Assembly (NCBI RefSeq): GCF_029227915.1
Contig: NC_079880.1
Coordinates: 9,389,501 to 9,453,500 of the forward strand
Direction of reading: 5' to 3'
DNA: 64,000 nt
Source of the DNA: Hydractinia symbiolongicarpus
Taxonomy: Eukaryota; Cnidaria; Hydrozoa; Anthoathecata; Hydractiniidae
A program made the position numbers and the translations under genes. How positions within the stretch are numbered: position 1 is the first letter of the stretch; the number at the start of each line of letters is the position of its first letter. The notes beneath the pieces were generated by a model. That model was not told the DNA's origin. It saw only the letters and a list, made by a program, of their open reading frames with translations, and did no database searches. This document shows, piece after piece, positions 11,886-24,598 of this stretch.

Positions 11886-12283
11886 TTAATTAATAAACTT
11901 CAAAATACAAGAAATTAGTCAGGCCAGCAGAAAAAATGGAAAATCTATGACATCCTTCAAAGCCACAAAAATCAAGGTGGGCAAAATCTTCAAAGTTTGG
12001 GAATTTTATCAACTATATAAATTATGTTCTTTTTGTAAATAAAAAAATAACTTCGGCAAAAAACATCTTTACGCCTAACTTGGCAATGCCCCACCCCCCC
12101 CCCCAAAAAAAAAAAAATGCAAAACTTGGTAAAAATAGGCAAAAATGTCACAAAAGGTATTTTGTCGATGTTGTAAAACGAAACGAAAACAAAAAGATAC
12201 ATAATGGCGTCGTGGCGAGCGGTTGTCATCGCTTTGCTGTTGTGGGTTTTTTTTCAGAATTTAAATGTACAAGATCAGATGAA

Positions 12284-15103
12284 TTTTTCAAGAAAAAAGG
12301 TTTAAAGTTATTACATCAAAATGTTCGTGGTTTGTTATCGAATCTGGAGTTAGTTGAAAATTTTGTTTACGATCACCCAAAAATTGATATTTTTGGTTTA
12401 TCAGAAACTCATATTAAGGTGAATCAGAAAAATGTTTGCTTGAAATCCCAAATTATCAGTTCGTATACAGGCATAGGCGTAAAAGGCAAAGAGGAGGAGT
12501 CGGATTTTTTGTTAAAAATGGCTTGAATTGGAAAAGAAGATCGGACTTAGAAAACGAAACCAAGGAATGTTTATGGTTAGAATTTTTTATAAAAAAATTC
12601 GAAATCAATTCTTATTGCTTGCTATTACAGACCGCCAAACAGTTCAAAACATTTAATTAAAACTTTTCAATGATTTATTCAATGAGTCGCTAATTGCAGC
12701 TTAGAGATAATCATCATGGGAGGTTTCAACGCTAACTACCTTAATTCAATCGATAACAAAGATTTAAATTCTATTATCACCTTGAATTCTTTCAAACAAA
12801 TTACTTCTAAACCGACCCGAATTAGGGAGTCTTTAGAAACGCTAATAGACATCAATATCACAAATAACGTTTCCAACATTAGCACTGTTTTGGTTGAACC
12901 ATTATCGATTGTGGACCATGACCTCATTGGTTGTGTTAGAAAGTTGAACAATAAAAAGTATTTCTCTTGATCGGTCAATTCCCGTGATTACAAGAATTAC
13001 GATCACGTTAAACTCGCAACAGATGTTAAAGATATTAACTGGGATTTATTGTATAATTGTGCTGATGTGAACACTGTAATTAATATTTTTACTTCGACTC
13101 TTAATCATCCCAACCTAATTAACGAGAGCAAAGGCAATGCCAGAAAATTTTGGGACGCAATAAAAAGTGCATTCCCGCGCAAATCGAGAAGTAAATTGTT
13201 CACGAAACCTAATGTGTTGAAATTACCTAGTCAAAATGTTAATGCCACATTTGATAATTTTTTCAAAGCAATTGAAGAACTACTAGATCTTTATGCGCCA
13301 TTTAAACAATCCCCAAGTTAAAAGTACAGCGAAAAGTCCAATTCTCACGGATGACCTGTGGTATCATCCGCTCAATCAAGGTTAGAAATCGTCTATATAG
13401 ATCTTCTTTGCATTGTAGAAATCCTATTCAGAAAGCTATACATAAAGAAAACTATAAAATCTCTTTCCCGCAAAGTAAGCGTAATTTTTATAGGAAATAC
13501 TTTAATGATAATCTCAATAATATATCCAATGTATGGAAAAGTGTAACGTCCATTACCTCACTAAAACAAAATAATAACTTTGTTCCCACCTCCCTGAACA
13601 TCAGTGGTTCTGTTTCTTGTAATCCTGGTCAAATTTCAAATGAATTCAATAATTTTTTCTCTTCTATTGCTGATAAAATCCGTTCTAAAATACCCTTTGC
13701 CAGCAAACATTTTTTTTAGCTTTCTTGGCAACCCCATTCGCAGTTCAATTTTGCTTAATCATGTTTCCCCACAAGAAGTTGTTGATTGTAATAATTCTCT
13801 TGACTCAAAAAAAAAAGCACTGGTCCATATAGCATTCCTCCCAGAATTTTACCTTCTATAAATAATGTTATATCTTCCCCACTATCAGAGCTTATAAATT
13901 TATGTTTCTCAACCGGTGAATACCCCCTTAATCTTAAAAGCGCCAAGGTCATACCTGTTTTTAAAAATAAAGGCTCAAAAATGGATTGCACCAATTATCG
14001 TCCTATCAGTCTTCTCTCTAATATTGACAAAATATTTGAGAAGCTTTTGTATAAACCTGTTTATAGTTTTCTTGAAAAGTTTAAGGTTTTGTATAGTCAT
14101 CAATTTGGTTTTCGAAAAAATTATTCTACTTCTCACACCCTTACGAACATCTCCCAAAGAATTCTTGATGCACTTGATAAAGGACACTATGCTTGTGGTA
14201 TCTTTATTGACCTGCAGAAGGCCTTTGATACTGTTGACCACAATATTTTACTCAAAAAGCTATCTCATTATGGTATTCGTGGCAAAGCTTTCTGTGCGTC
14301 AACAATTTGTTTTTGTTAACAACACCACATCAGAAAAAATACCTGTGAATCATGGAGTGCCTCAGGGCTCAGTACTAGGTCCCCTTCTCTTTTTGATATA
14401 TATTAATGACCTTCACTCTTCAATTAAGTTCTCAGAAGAGCATCATTTTGCAGATGATACAAATCTTCTTCACATAAAGAGTTCTGCTAGAAGTCTAACA
14501 AAAAAGGTAAATTTAGACGTAAAATTTCTTTGGCAATGGCTTAATGCCAATATGATCTCTCAATGCTAATAAAACTAAATACATCATCTTCAACGCTAAC
14601 AAGCCTCTAAATCATCCTGTAAAACTTAAAATTGGTGGGAAAAGAATTTTTCACAGTGAACACATTAAGTATCTCGGTGTATTGTTAGACTCCAATCTTA
14701 GCTGGAACTCTCAAATTAATAAAGTTGCAGTCAAGCTTAATGTGCCAATGGAGCAATAGCCAAAATTAGACACTTTGTACCACGTGATGTCCTTGTCTTA
14801 GTCTATCATGCTATTTTTCATTCTCATCTGCTATATTGTTCTCAAATGTGGGGTCAACCAAGTGCTTCTGTTAAAAGGACTTATACACTCCAAAACTGGG
14901 CTATTCGTCTAATGTCTTTCGTCAATAGATACACATCTGCTACCATTCTCTATGCAAATCTTGGTATACTTAAATTTTCTGATACTGTACATATGAATAA
15001 TGTTCTCATCCTACATCAAATGTATCATAAAACACTTCCTGATCCTATTTGCTCAACATATGCTATTGACTTCTGGATACTTGTCACTGTAGTTTGTTGG
15101 TAA
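12284..15103 (+). pseudogene. Decayed non-LTR retrotransposon (APE endonuclease plus RT)
   Basis: Many-frame remnant of a LINE ORF2. At 12297-12660 there is an apurinic-type endonuclease: 'GLKLLHQNVRGLLSNL', 'IDIFGLSETHI', 'RGGVGFFVKNG'. At 12716-12970 comes its second half ('MGGFNANYL', 'SIVDHDLIG'). The linker 13049-13321 includes 'NARKFWDAIKSAFPRKSR'. RT starts at about 13351: 'DCTNYRPISLLSNIDKIFEK', 'FGFRKNYSTSHTL', 'FIDLQKAFDTVDHNILLKKL', a short gap, 'GVPQGSVLGPLLFLIYINDL', 'FADDTNLL' (catalytic DD), 'YLGVLLDSNLSW'. A terminal piece is at 14846-15103. The linker and the stretch before RT read like two different LINE families, so this may be a chimera or one insertion into another. It is inactive: more than six frame breaks. 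Best described as CR1/L2/Jockey-like. Confidence 0.85.
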
Positions 15104-15130
15104 AAATATATTATTATTATTATTATTATT
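15104..15130 (+). repeat. (ATT)n tail marking the LINE 3' end
   Basis: A TATTATTATTATT run directly follows the LINE coding remnant and directly precedes Polinton PolB sequence in the opposite orientation. It is therefore the 3' microsatellite tail of the LINE and gives the insertion boundary. Confidence 0.75.
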
Positions 15131-15132
15131 CG

Positions 15133-17533
15133 ATAACTATTTGAATCCATGCGTGGGCAGATCTTGACGCATGGCCAAGCCATACAAATTGTTGGCATCG
15201 AGATACTGCAAGTATGATGACTCAGCCTCCGGATCGTATTGATCCCCCATTTACTTGTTGTTGGCCTCGGCATACGTGTGCACGGCTTGAGTTGTACCAC
15301 CTCGAATACCTCTTTCGAACATCAGGAGCATGTCGGCATCCGTAAGGAGCTCCAGCTTGATTTATTTGTACTTCAGCGCTGCTTTCCATGCCAGGCCTGG
15401 TGCGCTGTAGAAATGGGTGGGGTCGAGCTTGTAGTTCTCCAACCACACTCCTCGAAAGCTCTCGAATACGTCGGCTAGTAGCAGGACGTCTGTGACGAGA
15501 TACAGGTTGTGGTAGTCTCCTATGTTGAACTCCGAGCCCTCTGGAGTGATACGTTTCCATACTTTTTGAACATGCTTGTAGTCGTTGTCGCTAATCCCCT
15601 TTATGTTAAGTTTGCTATAGAAAGCCTCCTTATCATCAAATCGTCGCCAGCTATCCATGTATTCATAGGGTAGACACCCTTTCGAAGCATCAGCCTGAAG
15701 ATATCATCCTTATCAATGAATTTGGCCATGGATGGTACGTTTGTCTTTACCTGCTCATTGTCAAGCTGCTTCGTGCTATTTGACTCGCAATTTTTACACC
15801 AAAAGCTTGCTACATACTTGGTATCGATGCTCTGAAATTCCAGACATGTATCTGCGCACTGCTGACATTTCATACCCGCAGCGTTTGTAACGATGAGGTT
15901 GCTTGCAAATTTCTATAGACTTGATGCCATAAAGCGACAGCTGTCGATGAACCTGTTCTCTATGCTCTTGTAAGTATCACCATCACCGTTCCCAATGCCT
16001 GCAATGGGCACCCTGATTTTAACGTTGAAGGAGATGTATTTGTCCGTGTTTTCAGTGATGCAGCCAATATCCTGAGTGTCATACTTCTCTCCAAGTTCTC
16101 TGATGAACAAGTGTGCATCGTACCCTGAAAGATTGTGGAAGATCACGGGCACATGGCTAGGTATCTTGTATCTGGTTGTAAATCGCGTGTGCAGCACCTC
16201 TATACAACCCCGTGTAGTGACAGTGCTCTCGAACTTTACGACTATACTCGTCGTTGTCAAATCAGCCGCATGGTGTGTGCTTGTTTAGCTTTTTCGTCTT
16301 AGTCTCCCTCTTATTTTCTTTAATGGGAACGAGCAGGCTCTTGAAATCTGCATAGATGGCGAAGGGTACTTTGAACTGCTGCTGACCATCCTTGTAGTAG
16401 AGCCACTTTTCCTTTTCGTTCGGCATCGTGATCTTGACCGCTTCGTTATCCTTGCAGTAGGCATAGTGCTTGTCTCTCGACTCAACCGTTGGAAAGGCTT
16501 GCACACAGTTCACAGGGGTGCATCTTTGCATGATTCTTTGATGTCTCACTACCCAGGAGCCGTGAGAGATTTTTGATGGCTAGATAATGACTCTTTTTAT
16601 CGTCCGTGAGGAGTAGCAGATTAACCTGTTTCTCGCGTCCGTTGTGTGTAGATCGACGCAGGATGTTGAAAGTCTTCTACGTCGAGATGTATGATTCGAC
16701 CGATCGTGAAGCCACTTTTGGGCAGCGCTGAGTTCTCCACATGCGTCCTGATTTGGGCAAACATTGTGTCTAGCACGTCGACCACGACGGTACCCTGAGA
16801 GACCGGTGTCATGTTGCTATGGAAGACCTTATTGACTTCGATAAACTCGGTTGTACCCTCCACTGGCTTCTTCCATAAAATCCAGAGGGAGCACTGCACC
16901 TTGGCAGACCCCATATCTTTAACCTGCTTCTTGACCAGGGTTTGCGCTTGTGATCGCACCATCCCCAAGTACCCATCGACATTCGTACCGTCTATGCGAG
17001 GAATGCGGAAACTTCGGAAGGTCCTATGGTGAGCATGCCTATGTTCCTGAGGGGTGAAGTCTTTGTTTGGCTGCTGCTCGTCTTCGGCATGATCCTCCCT
17101 TGCCTCTTCTTCGACTTCACCCATCAGGGTCTTTCTTGCCCCATCATAAAGAGCAAGGATGCGATTTTTTACTGATGCATATATACTTTGCACGGGCTTT
17201 CTAATACCCTCTGGTACATAGTTCACAAGCCAGTCAGACCACTCTTGACTACTGGACGTGTCCTCGCCATTTCTTGGCATTCAAAGACATTTATGGCTTT
17301 GGGTGTGGGGAGTCGAGGTTCAATTTTGCTCTTAATAGCACGGGTTTTTGTCATCTCTTGACGCTCCAATATATATCCAAGGCATCTGGTGTAAATGCTC
17401 CTGGAGCAGGAGCGGGTTGTGGAGATGCCTCTAGGAGTGCAACAAGATCGGCTTTGCGTTGCTTGGAATAGCGCGTAGGTCCACGGGTCTCGCAATAGCG
17501 TGTAATTCTTTCACGGTGAATGTATTCATTTTT
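15133..17533 (-). pseudogene. Polinton/Maverick protein-primed DNA polymerase B, N-terminal half
   Basis: Minus strand, from N- to C-terminus. At 17400-17533 a short SAP-like start ('TRYSKQRKADLVALLE'). At 16621-17280 the Polinton-typical leader ('EWSDWLVNYVPEGIRKPV', 'FRSFRIPRIDGTNVDGYLGM', 'MGSAKVQCSLWILWKKP'). At 16262-16549 the exonuclease I region ('FKVPFAIYADFKSLL'). At 15913-16260 exonuclease II ('VPVIFHNLSGYDAHLFIREL', 'FIDSCRFMASSL'). At 15601-15873 a Cys-rich knuckle. At 15362-15658 'YKHVQKVWKRI', 'GDYHNLYLVTDVLLLADVFE'. At 15135-15300 the polymerase motif A ('YLQYLDANNLYGLAMRQ'). Everything past motif A is missing, cut by the LINE. Frameshifts and stops make it inactive. No other Polinton genes (integrase, ATPase, capsid) are seen nearby. 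Confidence 0.87.
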
Positions 17534-17558
17534 ATTGTATATAGATTTCAACTAAATA

Positions 17559-17733
17559 TTCTGGGACAGTGACGTTTTGATTGCGCAATCTTTATTTTTG
17601 TTGATGTCAGCATTATTCCCACTAGTCGCTATTGCGCATGCGTAGGATTTTATCGGTATTTCCGGAATTGTCGGATTATATCGGATTCAGGATTTCGGGA
17701 ATTAGTCTCCGTCGTCCGTCGACTGTCCCAGAA
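17559..17733. repeat. Short inverted repeat pair TTCTGGGACAGT
   Basis: A perfect 12-bp inverted pair, TTCTGGGACAGT at 17559-17570 and ACTGTCCCAGAA at 17722-17733, encloses about 150 bp just outside the PolB start. It could be a small MITE or part of the Polinton flank. No target duplication seen. Confidence 0.35.
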
Positions 17734-17739
17734 CGAACA

Positions 17740-20310
17740 TTTTCCTATCTCTGCCTTTTCCAATAATATTATGTCCAGGATTGTAGATAGCCACAACCTC
17801 AAATACAAATGAATAATATTCCACGCTGAATAAAAAATTTAAAAGAATAAATAAATAAGGTTTTAGCTAGCTCTGTCTGTTCCAAAATCTGTTTCTTGCC
17901 AAAATTTTAAATTCATGGCGACATGAGTTAACACGAATTAGTGACTTTCATACAGTGCAGTCTGGGCACGAATAAAGCGCTTGTAGGGACAAATTTTTAG
18001 CTTGTTTTTGTTTCACTCGATAGCCGAGTCAAGTTTCATGGTCACATTCTCTCAAAGAATTATTTGTGTCATACGGAGAAAGGTCGACAAATGTGAAACC
18101 ATTTGTTGTTGTTTTCCTCCTTTGCTTTTTATACTAACGTTTAACTTTTAAATAATGTGTTGAAATGGTGCTGCTAGACCTCTTTGTGGTATATTAACTT
18201 TATTAAAACAAGAACAACTTATAGTTATTAAATTTTACAAAGTTCAAAGTTGAAGGATAGTAAAAAGTATTTTTAGCCCTGTGACTGCAGAGCAGAGAGG
18301 CAAAAGCATGAACTGAAGTATCTATAAGAAAATACATGACACACTGCTAGACATTACACATCTTTTCCTTATAATCAACCTTCTTAGTATGAATTAAATA
18401 TAGCTAAGTGGCTGAAAACCACCATATGTACAATGTAATGTATGTTTGGCTGTGGCTACAACAAGGACAACCAAAAAAGAATTAGGGCTAGCTAGCTAAC
18501 TGTTGCAAAAGTAGAAGAAATAAATAATCGAATATCAAGCTGAAGGAATCAAGATATGGATAATTATCAAAGAGCATTTTCAAATTTGAACGAAAGGTTA
18601 TTAAAAGTGCTATAACTGCATATGTAGCTTACATTGTCCTTATTACGTGATTATTTAAAAGCAAATATTTAACTTTATGGTTTGGCATCTCTAAAAACAA
18701 CTTCAAAAAATTGTGATTGAATCGGAAGTCATCAGATGAAAAGCGATAGTAAAAACATTCAAACATCCACATAGCTAGCTACTATAATTTTGTTGTTTTA
18801 ATGCAGACAAAGTCGTGGATGCCGCCAAAGACGTGGAAGACATATTTCCAGACAATGTATCAGGAACCGATATACATTGGAATATAGATATATTGATAAA
18901 TGCTAATGCTAAATTCGTGTAACAGATTCATTGTTAATCCTGTTGGGTTTAAAATTGAATTTTAGGAGTTTTCTAAACTTTTAATTCAACTTTTTCTGGC
19001 TACTGTCTTCTTTTTTTTTGAGGAAAAAATATAGAGAGTGAAGGTAATCTTTAGGAGACAGACTTTTACAGAAAAAAGTTTTCTGATTTCTTTAGGTTTT
19101 TTTCTTTAGTTCACAAGTTTACAACAACTTTTGAGAGTCAGTCATGTGTTTCCATGTGTATACAAATTATTCGCTGAAATAAATTCTTGTGAATAAATAT
19201 AAAGACCACATTTTCTTACATTCATATAATTTTGCTATGATTTCTTTCCAACCTTACCCTATCCCTGTTAGAAAAGTTTGACCTACCACCCCGCTTTTAA
19301 TACTAGATTCCTAACCAATTTATATATAGACAATAAAAAATTTTGGCTATATCTGGCAATTTTTCTTTCTTGCGAGAATTAATTTTTTATATCAGGTATT
19401 TATTATTAATTAAAAGATTATATATGTCAAATGTTAACGGTGATGCTGAAGATTTAGTAATTTTAGTGAAAGAAACATCAGTATTGTCAAATAACGAAAA
19501 CTTTATTGTGGATAAAAAATGAAAAACTTTGTGGTAGAAACTTGTGGATGTTGGATTAACTACAATCAACTAACAGCTATTTAGCTAGCTAGCTAGCTAG
19601 CTACTGCACTTACTTTGTTTTGAAATATAGTGGTAGTAACTATTGGGGACAATACTTTTTAAAGATAACAATAAAAATTAGCAATGTAGTGCCAACAATA
19701 ACATTTCTTTCTGGATTAACACGTTGGACACTTGACTTTTAGCTAGGCTAACCTTAAGACGGAATCAGCAACAGTCTTTAGTCATTAATAACCTTGCATT
19801 GTGTCTTTTGGATGTAATACAGTCCATAAACCATTACAGAATACTCTTCTTTGATTTTAGTAAAGCAGGGAGACAAGCGCTTTACTGGTGCCCAGACTCC
19901 GCTGCGTGAAAGTCGGTAAATAATACGTTCTATACGTTCTATTCTATTCTTTGGCGTTGGACGTTATTCTTGCAATTGAAACGATCGACGAGAGTGGCGA
20001 AGATGATGAATATGGCAACATGTTTAAGATTTTCATTTAGAACTTATCGTAAATGATCGAATAAAATTAACTTTTTAGAAAGAGGCGTTTAATCAACAGG
20101 GGCGTTTATTTGACAGGGTCTTTATTACAAAAAACAAAAATTTGATAAAATTTGCACTTTGCTGTTTGTACATTTGTAGTCTGTATATGACCCTGTACGA
20201 ATATTTTTGTGTATTAAGGAGAGAGAAGGGTATTATCATGTCAACAACCGTTAAGTGAATACCCAATTTATTGATAACAAATTTGCCTTCTTCTAGGAAA
20301 ATTTTGCTAC
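17740..20310. other. AT-rich stretch with simple repeats, no gene recognised
   Basis: No convincing coding region. It holds a (TAGC)n microsatellite at 19582-19603 and scattered GCTAGCTAGC runs (for example near 18490 and 18770). A phrase at 20080-20130 ('GGGGCGTTTATTTGACAGGG') reads like the end of a DNA transposon, but no partner was found. Confidence 0.4.
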
Positions 20311-21423
20311 TTTTAAACGCATGTTGTAAAACATATTACCATTGGTAAATCCGATAGTGGTGACCAAACTTTAATTTGAATTTTCTTGTTTATTTCGATG
20401 TACATATCTCACAAACAATACATAAAAACTGATTTTGCAAAAAAAAACTACACCATCTTCTAACACAATATTTTAACTTCCTTGTAGATACAAAAACAAC
20501 CTCACCGAGTGTTCTTGGTATAACGTAGAAGGTATTCTTGAGTAACAACACTACACACTGCAAACCTCTACCAACACCAAAACTAACGAATCTACTTGAC
20601 AACATTGAAATGGAGGAGTTTAATATTAGTGAATTCGCAACACAGCCAACTGTTTCGTTAATCACGACCTCCACAAAATCAAACAGCAAACCAACACTTA
20701 ACACTAAAAGAGACGTTGACGAAATAGAGCAATACATTTTAAACACGAAGTGCCACCTAGATACGAGTACGAACAAAGAAAACAAAAAGACCGACTATAT
20801 TGATGAGACAAAAAAATCTTAGATTATAATCGGCAATTGCAGATGTTCGAAATGCATCTCGCTGCTGAGACGATTCCCTTCGGGCTAAAAATCCAGGTTC
20901 GCTCCACTTTGAGTTTACATGAATTAAAAAATGAATGGAATGCGACCGTGCATTCATGTAGCAATACCTTGCTGCAAATTCTAATAAAGCACCATAAAAA
21001 CAATGTAAAAAAGTGCAAAGAGAAGAGAGAGTCTTTGAAAAAGGCATTCTCCTCAGACGAACTGAGCACAAAGACAACGAACCGCTTACATTGAGAAACA
21101 ATAAACTGAAAAGGAAAAACAGTAACCAGACTGACTTCCATGACACACCGCGAACAAGACCCGTTGTACAACAAAGCAAAGGTCAACCTAATCAAACCAA
21201 CTCAAAGAACCCAAAAAACCAACCGCCTCATCAGCGAAAACACAACCCATGACAAGATACCAATTAGAACACATAAAAACATGCTCAACAATCTATAACA
21301 TGAACATTAATTTCAACCAAAAGAAAAACGTTGTTAAAAAAAGTATTTATAGAAAAATAAAAATGAAAAGTTTAAACTCACTAGTTGTAAATTTATCTCA
21401 CCTCAATTTATCCAATGCGGATA

Positions 21424-21477
21424 AGAAAATAATTTACAAAGAGGTGGCAAGCCACCGCAATGATGAACTCAACCTGT
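21424..21477 (+). repeat. 54-bp insertion in PLE copy 1 with GGTGGC-AA-GCCACC hairpin
   Basis: Absent from PLE copies 2 and 3, which read GCGGATATATCTG across the site. It contains a perfect 6-bp-stem hairpin, and most of it matches 11541-11582 next to the SINE-like repeat, so it is a mobile fragment rather than PLE sequence. Confidence 0.6.
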
Positions 21478-23015
21478 TATCTGTTCTCAATAAAGGACTT
21501 GCGCAATCGTATGGCAACAAGGTATTTTTTTATTAACAAACCACACCCTCGCAATGAGATCCATAGAAAATTTAACTGGCTTGCAGCTGAACCACAACAT
21601 AAAAACCTGCAAAACTTTTTTGCCCTGGTAAAAAGAGATTTATGCGATTTTACCACTAAATATCCCCCTGTTTAGATGCCAGAGTAATCTTACTAGCAGC
21701 GAAAGTAAAAGTCTATTGAAATTATCAAAAACGGAGATATAGTGATTAAAAAAGCTGATAAGGGTGGTCGTGTAGTCATCATGAATAAAGATGACTACAT
21801 TAGAAAAGTTTATGACCACCTCTCCAACAACAGATATTACGCAAAAATGGAAACTGACCCTAGCAAAGACCTTAAAACTAATATCAACAGTTTCATAGAA
21901 ATTTCTCTGTCGCCACAACATAAACAAAAACACGGCTAAATTTATAACACCACCTGAAAACACTAGAATGCCCCGATTTTACATACTGCCAAAAATTCAT
22001 TCAAGGATGGCAATCCAGGACGACCAATAGTTTCAGCCGTTAGCTCTATAACTGAAAATATTTCAGAATTTTTAAATCTTTGTCTGCAACCTCTCCTATC
22101 AAAATTACAATCCTATGTAAAGGAAAAAAAACATCTAATACAAAGGTTACAAACCATACTGGCAGAAAATGAACACGTTTTACTTGTATCAGCAGACGTA
22201 TCCTCACTTTACACCAATATGCCTCATCAAGAAGGAGTTGATGCGTGCATTTCATTAGAAAATACAGAAACACACTGCCTTCATTCACACCCAATGAACA
22301 TGTAATACAAACGTTGTTTTCTTTTATACTGGAAAATAACTATTTCATGTTCCTAAATGAAATATATCTGCAGTTACTTGGCACAGCCATGGGTACGAAG
22401 GTGGCACCACAATACGCATCATTATTCCTGGGCCTTTTTGAGCAGATGTTTATTTTCGATAAGTTTCAAGATTTAATCTTTATATTTCTCCGTTTCCTGG
22501 ACGACATATTCTTCATATGGGAACAAGAAGAACTACACAAATTTTTCATATATCTGAATTCAATACACTCGACAATAAAATTCACCTATGAATATTCAAC
22601 AGAGGAAATTAGTTTTTTAGATACGACCATCTATTTAAATAAACGCTCGAGAAAACTTAAAACCACATTATTTATAAAACCAACTGACAGCAGAGCACTA
22701 TTACATTTTACGTCGTATCACCCTCACCATACCAAAAGGGGTATAATTTATTCGCAAGCACTCAATATTCGAGAAAATCGAAAAATTAAAGCAATCAGAC
22801 GTACATTCTAACTCCACGCACAAGTTTAATAAAAAACGAATACATTTCAGAACCGCTGACAATAGTGGTGATGCTGACAGAGAGCAAAACAAAGATAAAC
22901 ACATTCTACCTTTTATTTTATTTTACCACGAAAAATTTACAATGCTTAAAGGAATACTACACAAGTATTAGTTTATAATTAAGAGCAAGCCTGCTCTACG
23001 ACTCGTTTTTCCAAC

Positions 23016-23269
23016 CAAACCATTCTTACATATAGGTGAATATTTATCATAGCACATCCGTATTTCATTCTCAACAGAAAATTAAATACGGATGTACTAT
23101 GATAAATATTCACCTATATGTATACACACCATCCGGATAAACTATCTGAGTTCATCACTAACATATTGCCGCACGTAGTGTAGTGGGTTCGTCGGATCGA
23201 ATCCCGCTCACTGCTTGGCAGTATGTTAGTGTTGAACAAAGTAGTTCTTCAATATGACAAACCATTCTT
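23016..23269. mobile_element. 230-bp foldback insertion with 12-bp target duplication
   Basis: PLE copy 2 has a single CAAACCATTCTT where copy 1 has it twice (23016-23027 and 23258-23269), so 23028-23257 is an insertion. It starts with a hairpin whose 38-nt arms (23028-23065 and 23084-23121) differ at one position, with an 18-nt loop. Its right half contains a second inverted pair, CACTAACATATTGCC (23156-23170) and GGCAGTATGTTAGTG (23217-23231), around a tRNA-like stretch with A-box-like TAGTGTAGTGGG and B-box-like GGATCGAATCCC. Confidence 0.72.
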
Positions 23270-24598
23270 GAGCATAAAAGCCAAGCATAAAAATATACAG
23301 GAATATTTAATCAGAGCAAAGATAAGATCTGCTGACCATTGCCTTTCATTATAATTTTTTCGTTTATTCGATTTGTATAACATTCAGTTTATTAATCTAT
23401 ATAATAATACGCCAGTTCCGTGTGTCTGTGACAGGCAAAGTTGATATCGTTATTTTCTTTTGATGTCGCCGAAAAAAATCTTTGATGTTACCGAAAAAAA
23501 TATGTCTTCTTTGTCGAGAAAAGCCGCGAGTTTTGTTTGTTTACGTTTTAAAATCACGTGATCAAAAAAAAAAATTCATTGGCTGAACAAAATCACGTGA
23601 TCAAAATAAAGCAATTTTATTTGTTCAAAATTCCAAGTATCCCCTGACGATCAAAACAAACGTACAAAGTTTTTTCAAGTTCAGGAGACGACCGAACGAA
23701 GTAGGTTGCTTGCTATATACAAATATTGGGAAAATCATTTATTTTGTGTCTTGTAACATGTCCTTTACTTTTGTTTAAGTAACTTTAGGTAGAGAAGAAA
23801 GAAAAGGAAATCTTAGAAGTTGGAAAAGCGCAATTGAGGTGGATTTCCTGAGATCGTGGTGGTAGACTGCACTATTATTAGCTAGAAAAAGAAGTTTTAA
23901 AAAATCAGTTGATAGTAAGTAACCTATTTACCTAGGTTTACAGTTAGCTTAGCAAGTTATCTTTAACTTTTATTTACCTAGAGCTACTTAAATAGGACAG
24001 TACTAGAAAGTAAGAAATTTCAAATTTATCTTTGTAAAATCTAAGGATTATATATCATACTTTGTGCACTAAAAACCGTTCTTTTCACTAAACAAAACTA
24101 TTTTTCCCGTTTACGTTAGCTACATCCCTTGGCTTAGGTTGCAGTGTTTTTTACATTCTTCAGCAGGTGGCCTGTCAAACGTTTTTATAACAAACTTCTT
24201 GCATTCAATCCTTCATGTTTCTCATAAATTTTATAGAAATTATTGCAAAATTATGTTGACCCTAGGCCCAATTTTATACCTTAAAATGGTTCTTATATAG
24301 GAAAAGCATGTAGCCATATTAAGATCTGAGAAAAAGAAAAAGGAGACCAATTTTGACTTGCATTTATTTAATAAGCAAGGCAAAACCCTGATAAACAAAA
24401 TAAAATATTCTTGCCTAATATTTGGTTTGGTTTGGTTGCTTGCAGAGTTAACTATATCTTTCTTTCTATTTTGCCTTAATTTACCAAAGTTTATTCCAGA
24501 GTAAAATTTTCCCAATTTGCACTACTGTATTAGCTAATAAATAAATAACTAGCTAGCTATGTTTAGTTTAGTAATGAAATTTTAGTTTCAACGAAAGA

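Larger units (their letters stand above)
20315..23395 (+). pseudogene. Penelope-like element copy 1 (ORF1 and reverse transcriptase)
   Basis: Begins with the block ACGCATGTTGT..AAACAT that also opens copy 3. ORF1 remnant (20538-21252) contains 'RDVDEIEQYILNTK' and a charged coiled-coil-like part. The next ORF starts at 21249 so that ATGA is both start and stop. RT pieces follow: 'IKKADKGGRVVIMNKDDY' (about 21745), 'YILPKIH' (21980), 'GRPIVSAVSSITENISEFLN', 'VSADVSSLYTNMPHQEGV', 'LLGTAMGTKVAP' (22380), 'RFLDDIFFIWEQEELHKF' (22495; catalytic DD), 'HFTSYHPHHTKRGIIYSQAL' (22705). No GIY-YIG endonuclease follows the RT. Several frameshifts, an internal deletion (a joined GACTT repeat at about 21498) and two insertions (21424-21477, 23028-23257) show it is dead. 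Its 3' UTR is split by the Helitron. Confidence 0.88.

Noticed and set aside
12080-12526. ORF beginning in the poly-C/poly-A run at 12089-12117
   Set aside because: Its first part is low-complexity sequence; only the second part is real LINE endonuclease in that frame.
19582-19603. (TAGC)n run as part of a CRISPR-like or satellite array
   Set aside because: A simple microsatellite of about 22 bp; no spacers or longer unit.
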